A DNA stretch of 44,525 nt from 12-FULL-44-12b sp964364225 (GTDB lineage Bacteria; Patescibacteriota; Minisyncoccia; Phycocordibacterales; Zambryskibacteraceae): contig CAYIKP010000006.1 of NCBI GenBank assembly GCA_964364225.1, positions 1 to 44,525 of the forward strand. Direction: 5' to 3'. A model generated the notes under the pieces. It searched no databases, was not told the DNA's origin, and saw only the letters and a list, made by a program, of their open reading frames with translations. Shown here piece after piece: positions 1 through 6,857 of this stretch. A program made the position numbers and the translations under genes. Position 1 is the stretch's first letter; the number at the start of each line of letters is the position of its first letter.

Positions 1-145
1 CCACTCTCAAAGACAAAACGCTTTCATGTCATTGGGGGGAACTTTGGGAATTCACGGCTTCCGCCGTAGGCGGAAGCGAAATTGACAGCGCGATTTTGGC
101 TTCCGCAAAATCGCTCCGCTTCTTTAATTCCGAACAAGTTTCGTT

Positions 146-221
146 TGGTGGGCGATACAGGACTCGAACCTGTGACCTTCCCGGTGTAAACGGGTTGCTC
201 TACCAACTGAGCTAATCGCCC
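146..221 (-). tRNA. tRNA-Val (anticodon UAC)
   Basis: The minus strand folds as a full cloverleaf: 7-bp acceptor (GGGCGAT/ATCGCCC), D-stem GCTC/GAGC, a seven-base anticodon loop TTTACAC with anticodon UAC, and a T-arm with TTCGAGT. The discriminator A and the CCA end are encoded in the DNA (146-149). A 27-nt promoter-bearing repeat lies just upstream on the same strand (231-257). Confidence 0.96.
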
Positions 222-230
222 ATAGAAGCA

Positions 231-257
231 AGCTTATAGCTTTTAGCTCAAAGCTTC
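231..257 (-). repeat. 27-nt dispersed repeat, copy 1 (upstream of tRNA-Val)
   Basis: Read on the minus strand this matches 12455-12481 at 25 of 27 positions. It ends in TATAAGCT, about 10 nt before the first base of tRNA-Val, so the repeat probably supplies its -10 box. The other copy supplies the -10 (TAAGCT) of the EamA-transporter gene. Confidence 0.6.
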
Positions 258-269
258 AAGCTTTGTAAA

Positions 270-299
270 TTGGAGTTTTGATACAAATAAGAGTATAAA
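270..299 (+). promoter_or_regulatory. Promoter of tRNA-His
   Basis: TTGGAG (270-275) and TATAAA (294-299) are separated by 18 nt. The expected start of transcription is a few bases before the tRNA at 310. Confidence 0.5.
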
Positions 300-309
300 T
301 GTACGTGAT

Positions 310-382
310 GGTGCCCATGGTGTAACGGTTAACACTGAAGTTTGTGGAACTTCCAATTCGGGTTCAATTCCCGATGGGCACC
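310..382 (+). tRNA. tRNA-His (anticodon GUG)
   Basis: Cloverleaf with acceptor GTGCCCA/TGGGCAC, D-stem GTGT/ACAC, anticodon stem GAAGT/ACTTC, loop TTGTGGA (anticodon GUG) and T-stem TCGGG/CCCGA. The extra G at position -1 (310), diagnostic of tRNA-His, faces C73 (382). A complete CCA is not encoded, unlike the neighbouring tRNA-Val. Confidence 0.95.
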
Positions 383-453
383 CAAAAATAATGAAACAAA
401 CATTAGGTGTTTGGTGACTATATTTTTGGAGTGTCCTGAGTCTACTGAAGGGC

Positions 454-491
454 ACCCTAGAAGTTCGAGTCCTGTTAGGGGGTATAATTTT
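454..491 (+). repeat. tRNA-3'-end-like repeat carrying a TATAAT box, copy 1
   Basis: This 38-nt stretch nearly duplicates 2271-2307. Both contain a T-arm-like GTTCGAGTCC or GTTCGAATCT, a run of G, then GGTATAATTTT and a start codon. No D-arm or anticodon arm can be folded upstream, so it is not a working tRNA. It looks like a degenerate tRNA remnant used as a promoter region. Confidence 0.55.
483..488 (+). promoter_or_regulatory. -10 box TATAAT of a leaderless gene
   Basis: The last T lies 8 nt before the ATG at 496, so transcription should begin at or next to the start codon. This favours ATG 496 over the in-frame TTG at 490, which would fall upstream of the transcript. Confidence 0.6.
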
Positions 492-495
492 GAGT

Positions 496-1239
496 ATGAA
501 CAATAGCTTGCCGATTTTTCTTAAAAACGACCCAACAAAAACCATTTTTGAAATGGTAAAAAAACTTATACCAGAAAATACGGAAGCTTATATTTTTGGA
601 GGGTCTATAAGAAATGCTTTGTATTTTGAATTTTTTAAGGAAGAAATGACTCAACGAGATTACGATTGTATTGTTATAGGAGATGGCGAGTTGTTTGCTA
701 AAAATTTAGTAGAAGTTGGTTTTGTTTTTGGTTCTAAAAATTCTGACAAGGATAAAATTTTAAAGATGGCAAGAAATCAAAACCCAGTGCATATTTATAA
801 CGACTGGTTATATTTGGACTGCAAAATTTTTCCTAGTGGTTCGTATATAAAATCGATTCTTAATACAATCAGCGACCTAACAATTAGTGGTGTAGCATTA
901 AACGTTAAAGATGTAGATAGTTTAAATTGGCGCACTAAAATAATCAGCATAGACAATGCCGTCAGAGACATAGAAGAAAAGCAATTAAGGGTGGTAAATG
1001 CTTATTCGTCCAGTATCTATAAAATTATAAGATTGATGCACAAGGGGTTTAAACCACCAATATCGAATGAAATTAAGAGAGTTATTGAAGAGTTAAAAAA
1101 CATTTCTGAAACTACTTATTTAAGACATGAGAAAAAAACAATTGAATATATTGGAAATAAAGAAGAAATTACTGAAATATCTAAAAGGCTAGGAATAGAT
1201 TTTAATGTATTAGATTTTTCAGAAATTAAGAAGCACTAG
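496..1239 (+). CDS. CCA-adding/poly(A)-polymerase-like nucleotidyltransferase
   Basis: The 247-residue product resembles the head and neck of class II tRNA nucleotidyltransferases. It has GGS (35-37) followed by the paired acidic residues of RDYD (Asp55, Asp57), the expected metal-binding site of the Pol-beta superfamily. Further on, SDLTISGVAL corresponds to the family's RRDFTINA motif, followed by a DxxEKQLRVV stretch and an IIRLMHKGF helix like the family's LRALRFAAKLGF. The C-terminal body and tail domains of a normal CCA-adding enzyme (about 400 residues) are missing. It sits beside two tRNA genes, one lacking encoded CCA. Its substrate is uncertain; a divergent or minimal tRNA nucleotidyltransferase is the likeliest role, another nucleotide-transfer enzyme is possible. 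Start chosen from the -10 box. Confidence 0.6.
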   Translation: MNNSLPIFLKNDPTKTIFEMVKKLIPENTEAYIFGGSIRNALYFEFFKEEMTQRDYDCIVIGDGELFAKNLVEVGFVFGSKNSDKDKILKMARNQNPVHIYNDWLYLDCKIFPSGSYIKSILNTISDLTISGVALNVKDVDSLNWRTKIISIDNAVRDIEEKQLRVVNAYSSSIYKIIRLMHKGFKPPISNEIKRVIEELKNISETTYLRHEKKTIEYIGNKEEITEISKRLGIDFNVLDFSEIKKH

Positions 1240-1282
1240 ATAGGTTCTAAACTCGCCAGTTACAATCTACAACAACGCGTAT

Positions 1283-1332
1283 TTGACATCGAAACTGGTC
1301 CAATATATCATTCAAACGTGCATTTGAATGAT
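1283..1332 (+). promoter_or_regulatory. Promoter and inverted-repeat operator of the ArsR-family gene
   Basis: TTGACA (1283-1288), a 17-nt spacer and TATCAT (1306-1311) form a near-consensus promoter ending 7 nt before the GTG start. A perfect 10-bp inverted repeat, ATCATTCAAA (307-316 of kb 1) and TTTGAATGAT (1323-1332) around a 6-nt centre, overlaps the -10 box and the start codon. That position and shape fit an ArsR/SmtB-family operator for autorepression. Confidence 0.75.
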
Positions 1333-1590
1333 TTAGCAAAACTAATGCGTACTGCTGGCGATGAAAGCAGATTAAAAATTCTGTGTGTTATTTTCAGCAA
1401 GAAAAAAGTATGTGTTTCTGATATTGCAGAGGAACTAGGCATGAGTGTTGCCGTTACATCTCACCACCTGCAAGTTATGTCTAAAGAAGGTCTGGTTATT
1501 GCTGTACGCGAAGGCAAGCAAACCTGTTATGGACTCCCAAAAAGGAAGTTTGTTGTGGATTTAAAGAAATTTATTTGCAAATATAAGTAA
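1318..1590 (+). CDS. ArsR-family repressor, BigR/SqrR-like (probable reactive-sulfur sensor)
   Basis: A 90-residue winged-helix regulator: helix 1 with DESRLKIL, recognition region AVTSHHLQVMSKEGLV and wing VREGKQTCYGL. Cysteines lie at 23, 32, 70 and 87. Cys32 (in VCVSDIAEELG) and Cys87 near the C-terminus occupy positions like the two conserved cysteines of BigR/SqrR, repressors known to sense persulfides by forming an intramolecular tetrasulfide. The classical arsenic motif CVC is absent (VCVS). The gene starts with GTG 7 nt after its -10 box, so the mRNA should be leaderless, and its operator covers the start. It is followed by a glutaredoxin and a rhodanese, which supports a sulfur or thiol signal. 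A metal sensor remains possible. Confidence 0.75.
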   Translation: MHLNDLAKLMRTAGDESRLKILCVIFSKKKVCVSDIAEELGMSVAVTSHHLQVMSKEGLVIAVREGKQTCYGLPKRKFVVDLKKFICKYK

Positions 1591-1607
1591 TTATTTATTA
1601 AACGAAG

Positions 1608-1850
1608 ATGACAACAAAAAAACATAAAGTTATTGTTTACTCAACACCAACCTGTCCGTATTGTTTGTTTGCAAAAAAGTATTTTAAGGACAATGGCGTA
1701 GATTTTGAAGACGTTGATGTTACAAAAGACAGAGTAAAAGCACAGGAAATGATTATGAAAAGTGGTCAGATGGGTGTGCCGGTCATAGACATTAACGGAA
1801 CTGTCTTTGTTGGTTTTCAGCCAGAGGCTTTTGAGCAGCTATTAAAATAA
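1608..1850 (+). CDS. Glutaredoxin-like thiol oxidoreductase
   Basis: The 80-residue product has the glutaredoxin fold signature: N-terminal strand, CPYC active site (Cys16, Cys19), cis-proline segment MGVPV and a C-terminal GF..EAFEQLL helix. It would reduce disulfides or mixed disulfides in the cytoplasm; no signal peptide is present. It lies 17 nt after the ArsR-like repressor and 3 nt before the rhodanese, so the three are almost certainly co-transcribed and controlled by the operator at 1307-1332. Length is normal for NrdH/Grx-type proteins. The partner that re-reduces it is not in this window. Confidence 0.85.
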   Translation: MTTKKHKVIVYSTPTCPYCLFAKKYFKDNGVDFEDVDVTKDRVKAQEMIMKSGQMGVPVIDINGTVFVGFQPEAFEQLLK

Positions 1851-1853
1851 AAT

Positions 1854-2243
1854 ATGAATAAATACACATATATTTTAGTAGGTTTTGTCGCACTAGGCAT
1901 ACTAGCGTTTTTCTTGTACAGGCCAGTTTCTGGTGGAACATTGAATTCTGTTGATTTTATTAACAAATTTAAAAATACCCCCAATGCAGTAATGTTAGAT
2001 GTTCGTACACCGGCAGAGTTTGGTGCAGGTCATATTGCGAATGCAGTCAACATCGACTATAACAACCCAAGTCTTTTTGCGAATGAGATTAAAAAATTAG
2101 ATCCTACAAAAACATATTTTGTTTATTGCCGATCTGGTAGTAGATCATCACAAGCTATCGTTCTAATGAAGAAAGAATCTATTAATAACATATATGAGCT
2201 TCAAGGTGGCATAGTTTCTTCTCCAGAGGTATTAAGATACTAG
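1854..2243 (+). CDS. Membrane-anchored rhodanese-like sulfurtransferase
   Basis: Residues 5-22 form a single hydrophobic anchor, followed by one rhodanese domain: LDVRTPAEFGAGHIANAVNI and the active-site loop YCRSGSRSS with Cys92. Six-residue loops of this type carry persulfide sulfur in single-domain rhodaneses. The topology suggests the domain faces outside the membrane. It is the last gene of the repressor-glutaredoxin-rhodanese operon; BigR-type repressors are known to control rhodanese-containing sulfide detoxification genes, so handling of sulfane sulfur is the probable role. Confidence 0.85.
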   Translation: MNKYTYILVGFVALGILAFFLYRPVSGGTLNSVDFINKFKNTPNAVMLDVRTPAEFGAGHIANAVNIDYNNPSLFANEIKKLDPTKTYFVYCRSGSRSSQAIVLMKKESINNIYELQGGIVSSPEVLRY

Positions 2244-2270
2244 GCAAGTTCTAAACCCATCCACCACGCG

Positions 2271-2307
2271 ACCCTAGAGGTTCGAATCTTGTTGGGGGTA
2301 TAATTTT
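2271..2307 (+). repeat. tRNA-3'-end-like repeat carrying a TATAAT box, copy 2
   Basis: Near-identical to 454-491: ACCCTAGA(G/A)GTTCGA followed by GGGGGTATAATTTT. TATAAT (2299-2304) ends 7 nt before the folD ATG. Both copies therefore act as promoter-proximal spacers of leaderless genes. Confidence 0.55.
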
Positions 2308-2310
2308 GCT

Positions 2311-3162
2311 ATGGTAAAAATACTTGAAGCTAAAACAATTAGAGATGAAGCGATAAATCGACTTAAAAAAGAAGTTGAAGGCTTTTCTCTTAAACCAACA
2401 CTTGCGATTATCCAAATTGGAGACAATGAAGAGTCTGGTGCATACATAAAACAAAAGAAAATATTTGCTGAAAAAATTGGAGCGGTGGTGAAGCATTTGG
2501 AATTTAGTGCTGATGTTACCCAAAATCAAATCATTAATGAGATAAAAAATTTAAATCAAGACAAAACAGTTCACGGCATTATTGTGCAACTTCCATTACC
2601 GAAAAATTTCAATGAGTACGAAATTATTGAAACCATTGACTCTTCAAAAGATGTAGATGGCCTCACTTCTATAAGTTGGAAATTTTTGGGACAAAATTCT
2701 GCAGAGGGTCTTGTGCCGGCGACAGCGCAGGGGATACTCAACTTACTTAATTATTACCATATTGATCTAGCGGGTAAGCATATTGTAATTGTCGGGCGTT
2801 CGATGCTCGTTGGAAAACCGACAGCACTTTTGATGATCAATCACAACGCCACGGTTACTATTGCTCATAGCCAGACAAAAAATCTTCAAGAAATAACTAA
2901 ACAAGCGGATATTTTAATTGTGGCTATAGGTAAGCCCAAATTTATTGATGCCTCTTATGTTCGGGAAGGGCAGATAATTATTGATGTTGGTATTAATGTT
3001 GGAATGAATAGTGATAAAAAGAAAGTTTTATGTGGCGATGTAAATTTTGAAGAGGTGAAAGATATTGTTTCTGCGATTTCGCCAGTGCCCGGAGGTGTTG
3101 GACTTATGACTGTGTCAGCATTGTTTGAAAACCTCATTAAGGCACAACAGAGAAAGACATAA
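2311..3162 (+). CDS. folD: Bifunctional methylenetetrahydrofolate dehydrogenase / methenyltetrahydrofolate cyclohydrolase
   Basis: FolD interconverts 5,10-methylene-THF, 5,10-methenyl-THF and 10-formyl-THF in the cytoplasm. The 283-residue length is normal. Visible motifs are the catalytic Tyr45/Lys49 pair in AYIKQKK, the substrate loop VQLPLPK, the dinucleotide-binding GRSMLVGKP and the C-terminal PGGVGLMT. Two family positions differ from the usual pattern: VPATAQGI stands where PCTPxGI is typical, and PGGVGLMT where PGGVGPMT is typical. Methylene-THF is also the carbon donor for the ThyX-like protein further along. The TATAAT box ends 7 nt before the ATG, giving a leaderless mRNA. Confidence 0.95.
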   Translation: MVKILEAKTIRDEAINRLKKEVEGFSLKPTLAIIQIGDNEESGAYIKQKKIFAEKIGAVVKHLEFSADVTQNQIINEIKNLNQDKTVHGIIVQLPLPKNFNEYEIIETIDSSKDVDGLTSISWKFLGQNSAEGLVPATAQGILNLLNYYHIDLAGKHIVIVGRSMLVGKPTALLMINHNATVTIAHSQTKNLQEITKQADILIVAIGKPKFIDASYVREGQIIIDVGINVGMNSDKKKVLCGDVNFEEVKDIVSAISPVPGGVGLMTVSALFENLIKAQQRKT

Positions 3163-3199
3163 AGTGTAAATCCTATTGTGCGGTTTAGTCTGTATATAG

Positions 3200-3227
3200 T
3201 TGACAGTATACCCCCTATGGGTATACT
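3200..3227 (+). promoter_or_regulatory. csoR-copA promoter with CsoR operator
   Basis: TTGACA (3200-3205), a 16-nt spacer and TATACT (3222-3227) end 7 nt before the csoR ATG. Between and over them lies the perfect inverted repeat GTATACCC-CCTAT-GGGTATAC (3206-3226), the characteristic GC-tract plus AT-flank architecture of CsoR operators. Bound CsoR would block polymerase; copper would release it. Confidence 0.88.
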
Positions 3228-3233
3228 TAAGCC

Positions 3234-3506
3234 ATGAAGAAAGATTTAAAGACAAGTGCCAAAAGGAGACTTGCGATTGTTGCTGGGCAAGTGCGGGGTA
3301 TTCAAGAGATGGTTGAAGAAGAGAAGTATTGCGTAGATATCATTACCCAAATTGAAGCGGCGCGAGAGGCGTTGTCAGGTGTTGGTAATTTAATTTTACA
3401 AAATCACTTAGAAACACACGTTATGCATCAGGTAAAACATGGTGATGCAAACAAGGCCGTCGCAGAAATTTTGAAAGTTTATAAATTAAAATCAAAATCA
3501 AAATAA
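3234..3506 (+). CDS. csoR: CsoR-family copper-sensing repressor
   Basis: A 90-residue all-helical CsoR/RcnR-family (DUF156) repressor: RRLAIVAGQVRGIQEMVEE and YCVDIITQIEAAREAL are typical. The metal-site fingerprint is Cys33, His58 and His62. Classical copper CsoR has Cys-His-Cys; the His at the third position is known from Thermus thermophilus CsoR and resembles the nickel/cobalt sensor RcnR, but RcnR's N-terminal His3 is absent (Lys3 here). The operator in its own promoter and copA starting one base after its stop argue for copper as the signal. Leaderless mRNA predicted. Confidence 0.9.
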   Translation: MKKDLKTSAKRRLAIVAGQVRGIQEMVEEEKYCVDIITQIEAAREALSGVGNLILQNHLETHVMHQVKHGDANKAVAEILKVYKLKSKSK

Positions 3507-3507
3507 A

Positions 3508-5805
3508 ATGGTAAACGCAAAATACAGAGTGAAAGGTATGCATTGTGCCTCTTGTGCAAGCATTATTGAAAAGACATTTAAGAAAACAGAGGGGGTGCAT
3601 TCCGCTGAAGTTAACTATGGAACAGAAACTACAAAAATTTCATTCGATGAGTCAAAAATTAATCCTGCCGATCTTTCAAAAAAAATAGAACCACTTGGCT
3701 ACTCTTTGGACATGGAAAACTCAAGTGCGAGCGCTATGGGTATGTCAGAAGACGAACACAAGACCCACCTTGGTCTAAACCAATCTAAACAAGAAAAGCT
3801 GGCTGAAATTAAAGATATGAAAATAAAAGTAATATCTGCAATTCCCCTAGCAATAATTTCTATTGTTGTAATGGCATGGGATATTTTGGCGCAATACGGA
3901 AAAGTGCCAGAGATGCCTTACACAACAAGTGAATTTTTTCATCACCTATTGCCAATAATGGCGACATACACTCTTTTTGTGGTGGGAAAACCATATCTTT
4001 TAGGCTTCATGCGCTTTCTGCGTTATGGCAAAGCCAATATGGACACCCTTATTGGGATTGGTACAAGTACCGCATTTTTATACAGCTTCGCCGTTACAGC
4101 ATTTGAAGATTTACTAAAGCCTTTTATAAATGTAAACCAAACTTATTACGATGTAACCATTGTTGTAATTACATTTATTGCATTGGGAAAATATCTGGAA
4201 GCTCGTTCAAAGATAAAAACTGGAGATGCAATAGAAAAACTTTTAAACCTTCAAGCAAAAACCGCCCTAGTTCTTCGTGGTGGTGTAGAAATAGAAATTT
4301 CTGTGAATGATGTGGTGCACGGGGATTTAATTATTGTAAAACCAGGAGTAAAAATTCCAGTTGATGGAGTAATTATGGAAGGTTCTTCATATGTAGATGA
4401 GGCAATGGTTACGGGTGAGCCAATGCCAGCACAAAAAGGTATTGGAGATAGTGTTGTAGCGGGAACAATAAATACAACAGGCTCATTTACCTTTAAAGCA
4501 ACTAAAATAGGTTCCGAAACTCTTTTGGCCCACATTATAAAGATGGTTGAAGATGCGCAGGGTAGTAAGGCGCCTATTCAAGCATTGGCAGATAAAATAT
4601 CAGGTATTTTTGTGCCGATTGTTCTTGTTATTTCTTTTGTAACACTTGGCGCGTGGCTGTTCTTTGGTACTAGCGCCCTTGGTTTCTCTCAAGCGCTTTC
4701 ATTGGGGCTTGTTTCTTTTGTGGGGATTCTCGTGATTGCTTGTCCTTGTGCACTCGGTCTTGCAACGCCCACAGCGATAATCGTGGGTGTAGGGAAAGGA
4801 GCTAAAGAAGGAATATTAATTAAAGATGCAGCTACATTAGAAAAACTTCATAAAGTAGACACGGTGATAGTAGATAAAACAGGAACAATAACAATAGGAA
4901 AACCAACATTAGTTGATATTCAAAACCTTTCTGAAATGAAAGACAATGATTTAATTTCTATTTTAGCTTCGTTAGAAAAAAAATCTGAACACCCGATAGC
5001 TCATGCGATTGTTGGTTATGCAAAAGAAAAAAATTTAGACATGAAAGAGGTTTCTGATTTTAAAAGCATTCAGGGTAAAGGATTAAGTGCCCTAATAAAT
5101 AAAACAGAATACTTTGTTGGTAACACAAAACTTGTTAAAGATTTAAATTTGGAATTTGACGTTTCAAGAATTGAACAATTTACCGCACAAGGAAAGACGC
5201 CGGTAATTCTTGCTACAAAAGCTGATGTTTTAGGATTTGTAATGGTTGCCGATGAAATAAAAACAGAATCAAAACAAGCGGTAGCTGATCTACATAAATT
5301 AGGAATAAAAGTTGTGATGCTAACTGGAGATGATGAAAGGGCCGCGAAATACATGGCGTCTTTGGTTGGTATCGATGAGGTTGTTGCCCATGTTTTGCCA
5401 CAAGATAAATTAGAAAAAATAAAAAATTTGCAGTTGGCAGGAAAAATTGTGGCAATGGCTGGTGATGGGGTTAATGATGCCCCAGCCCTTGCTCAAGCAG
5501 ATGTTGGTATTGCTATGGGTACGGGTACAGACGTCGCCATTGAATCAGCAGGTATTACGCTTTTGGGGGGCGATATTTCAAAGCTCGTGAAAGCAATCAA
5601 GTTATCAAAAATGACAATGCGCGGAATAAAACAAAATCTTTTCTGGGCATTTATCTACAACATAGTGGGTATTCCAATTGCATCCGGCGTCTTCTATCCT
5701 GTTTTTGGTTGGCTTTTGAGCCCTGTTATTGCTGGATTAGCGATGGCTCTTTCAAGCGTATCAGTGGTTTCAAATTCGTTACGCATTAAGTCTAAGGCAT
5801 TATAA
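3508..5805 (+). CDS. copA: P1B-1 copper-exporting ATPase
   Basis: The 765-residue protein pumps Cu(I) out of the cytoplasm at the expense of ATP. One N-terminal heavy-metal-associated domain has GMHCASC (Cys13, Cys16). The membrane metal site CPC is at 412-414, the phosphorylated Asp456 lies in DKTGT, the SEHPIAHA nucleotide-binding motif has His495, and GDGVNDAP begins at 652. The last helices carry the YN and MALSSVSVVSNSLR elements typical of the Cu(I) subgroup. It starts one base after csoR and is the core of the copper locus. Confidence 0.96.
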   Translation: MVNAKYRVKGMHCASCASIIEKTFKKTEGVHSAEVNYGTETTKISFDESKINPADLSKKIEPLGYSLDMENSSASAMGMSEDEHKTHLGLNQSKQEKLAEIKDMKIKVISAIPLAIISIVVMAWDILAQYGKVPEMPYTTSEFFHHLLPIMATYTLFVVGKPYLLGFMRFLRYGKANMDTLIGIGTSTAFLYSFAVTAFEDLLKPFINVNQTYYDVTIVVITFIALGKYLEARSKIKTGDAIEKLLNLQAKTALVLRGGVEIEISVNDVVHGDLIIVKPGVKIPVDGVIMEGSSYVDEAMVTGEPMPAQKGIGDSVVAGTINTTGSFTFKATKIGSETLLAHIIKMVEDAQGSKAPIQALADKISGIFVPIVLVISFVTLGAWLFFGTSALGFSQALSLGLVSFVGILVIACPCALGLATPTAIIVGVGKGAKEGILIKDAATLEKLHKVDTVIVDKTGTITIGKPTLVDIQNLSEMKDNDLISILASLEKKSEHPIAHAIVGYAKEKNLDMKEVSDFKSIQGKGLSALINKTEYFVGNTKLVKDLNLEFDVSRIEQFTAQGKTPVILATKADVLGFVMVADEIKTESKQAVADLHKLGIKVVMLTGDDERAAKYMASLVGIDEVVAHVLPQDKLEKIKNLQLAGKIVAMAGDGVNDAPALAQADVGIAMGTGTDVAIESAGITLLGGDISKLVKAIKLSKMTMRGIKQNLFWAFIYNIVGIPIASGVFYPVFGWLLSPVIAGLAMALSSVSVVSNSLRIKSKAL

Positions 5806-5825
5806 GAAAATTAATAAAAATTAAT

Positions 5826-6038
5826 ATGAAAAAATCATCATTTATACACGGAGTAGCAATAGTTACAGGTATCTGGGGGTTCCTCGCCCTTATTGGGGCA
5901 TGGTTAGCAGGAGAAAGTGGAACAATATTTGGGTTTACTCGCTTACACTGCTACTACGATGCAATAGTATTTGAACTCATCTCTATTTCAGCGGGGGTGT
6001 GTGCTATATATCGTAGGCAGTTAGAAAAAGAACAGTAA
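5826..6038 (+). CDS. Small membrane protein of the copper locus, function unknown
   Basis: 70 residues with two hydrophobic helices (about 8-28 and 46-62) separated by a FTRLHCYYDA loop, ending in a basic IYRRQLEKEQ tail. I do not recognise a family. It follows copA by 20 nt with no promoter visible between, so it is probably in the same transcript. The His and Cys in the loop could contact metal, but that is only suggested by context. Confidence 0.7.
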   Translation: MKKSSFIHGVAIVTGIWGFLALIGAWLAGESGTIFGFTRLHCYYDAIVFELISISAGVCAIYRRQLEKEQ

Positions 6039-6057
6039 AAATAATTACGAGAGCATT

Positions 6058-6342
6058 ATGCAAAATACAGAAGATCACAATAACGGGCACGATATGCACA
6101 AAGGCATGATGTGGGTGATGCTCGTCTGCTGTTTATTGCCAGTTATACTTTTATTTGGAGGCGTGTCTTTCTTTAGGTCTCTAGGGTACAACTGGATAGG
6201 AATTGTTCTGATTGTAATCTTCTTAGTAGCTCATTTTAAACAAATATGGCGTTTAGATAAGTGTAGTAAAAAAGAGAAAGAGAAAGAGAACGTTAATCAC
6301 TCTCCAAACAAGAAAAACGACCACACTGGCTGTTGCCATTAA
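6058..6342 (+). CDS. His/Cys-rich small membrane protein, putative metal-binding
   Basis: 94 residues. The N-terminus is rich in His and Met (EDHNNGHDMHKGMM), followed by two hydrophobic helices (about 17-35 and 41-60), a very basic segment and a HTGCCH C-terminus. Such His/Met/Cys decoration on a small membrane protein beside copA suggests metal binding. It is similar in plan to short DUF2933-type proteins, but I cannot assign it firmly. Co-transcribed with copA by spacing. Confidence 0.7.
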   Translation: MQNTEDHNNGHDMHKGMMWVMLVCCLLPVILLFGGVSFFRSLGYNWIGIVLIVIFLVAHFKQIWRLDKCSKKEKEKENVNHSPNKKNDHTGCCH

Positions 6343-6347
6343 ATAGT

Positions 6348-6758
6348 ATGTTGATTTCATTTAAAAAAATTGTAGCCCCCATCATCTTACTGTCATTCCT
6401 GACGATTATTTTTTTTGGCCTTTCGTTAATGACTCACGGTATGGATAGAAATATGTTAAGTGATTGTCCATTTTCAGCCATGGGTGTGTCGTTATGCCCA
6501 CAAAATATCTTTGCAATGGTTTTTCATCATGTTTATTCATTTCAAGCATTTATAAACATTCCGATCAGATATGGAGCTTCAACGCTTCTGTTAACTTTAT
6601 TCTTTTTGGCTTGTGCGATGTTTATTATTTATACAGATACATTTTTACTAAAACCCATAAAGATTTTTGGTAGATTTTATAAAAATCCAAACATAACTTC
6701 GCATAAAAGAAATATTGCGAGCTGGTTAGCTTTACACGAAAACAGTCCGTCTATTTAA
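6348..6758 (+). CDS. Membrane protein of the copper locus, function unknown
   Basis: 136 residues from the ATG at 6348 (an in-frame TTG at 6333 would overlap the preceding gene). At least two strong hydrophobic helices are present (about 7-27 and 76-98), with an intervening segment containing MTHGMDRNMLSDCPF and SLCPQNIFAMVFHH, rich in Met, Cys and His, which would fit metal binding. I do not recognise the family. The gene is 5 nt after the His-rich protein and precedes a hairpin region. Confidence 0.65.
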   Translation: MLISFKKIVAPIILLSFLTIIFFGLSLMTHGMDRNMLSDCPFSAMGVSLCPQNIFAMVFHHVYSFQAFINIPIRYGASTLLLTLFFLACAMFIIYTDTFLLKPIKIFGRFYKNPNITSHKRNIASWLALHENSPSI

Positions 6759-6762
6759 AAAA

Positions 6763-6834
6763 ACGCCAATACAAGAGCATTTACGGTGCCTTGTATTAAG
6801 CGTAATTAAACCCTTTATAAAAAAGGCTTTTTAT
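6763..6834 (+). terminator. Long hairpin plus weak terminator inside the copper/redox locus
   Basis: ACGC (6763-6766) and AATACAAG (6768-6775) pair with CTTGTATT (6790-6797) and GCGT (6800-6803), with a smaller inner stem. It is followed by CCTTT...AAAGG and TTTTT (6812-6832). Together they probably separate or attenuate transcription between the copA group and the DUF1573 gene. Confidence 0.5.
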
Positions 6835-6857
6835 TAGCTTAATAATTAAAAAATACT

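Noticed and set aside
1..145. A coding end or RNA in the first 145 bases
   Set aside because: Hairpins CTTCCGCC/GGCGGAAG (near 57-75) and CGATTTTG/CAAAATCG exist, but no gene end or promoter could be supported.
454..491. Possible third tRNA gene
   Set aside because: Only a T-arm-like and acceptor-like piece is present; no D-arm or anticodon arm folds upstream, and the T-stem pairing is poor.
490..498. TTG at 490 as the start of the nucleotidyltransferase
   Set aside because: It lies 2 nt after the TATAAT box and would be upstream of the transcript; ATG 496 fits the 8-nt spacing.
243..545. A 100-codon open frame on the minus strand across the tRNA-His region
   Set aside because: It runs antisense through tRNA-His and the start of the nucleotidyltransferase gene; no ribosome-binding site and no domain-like sequence.
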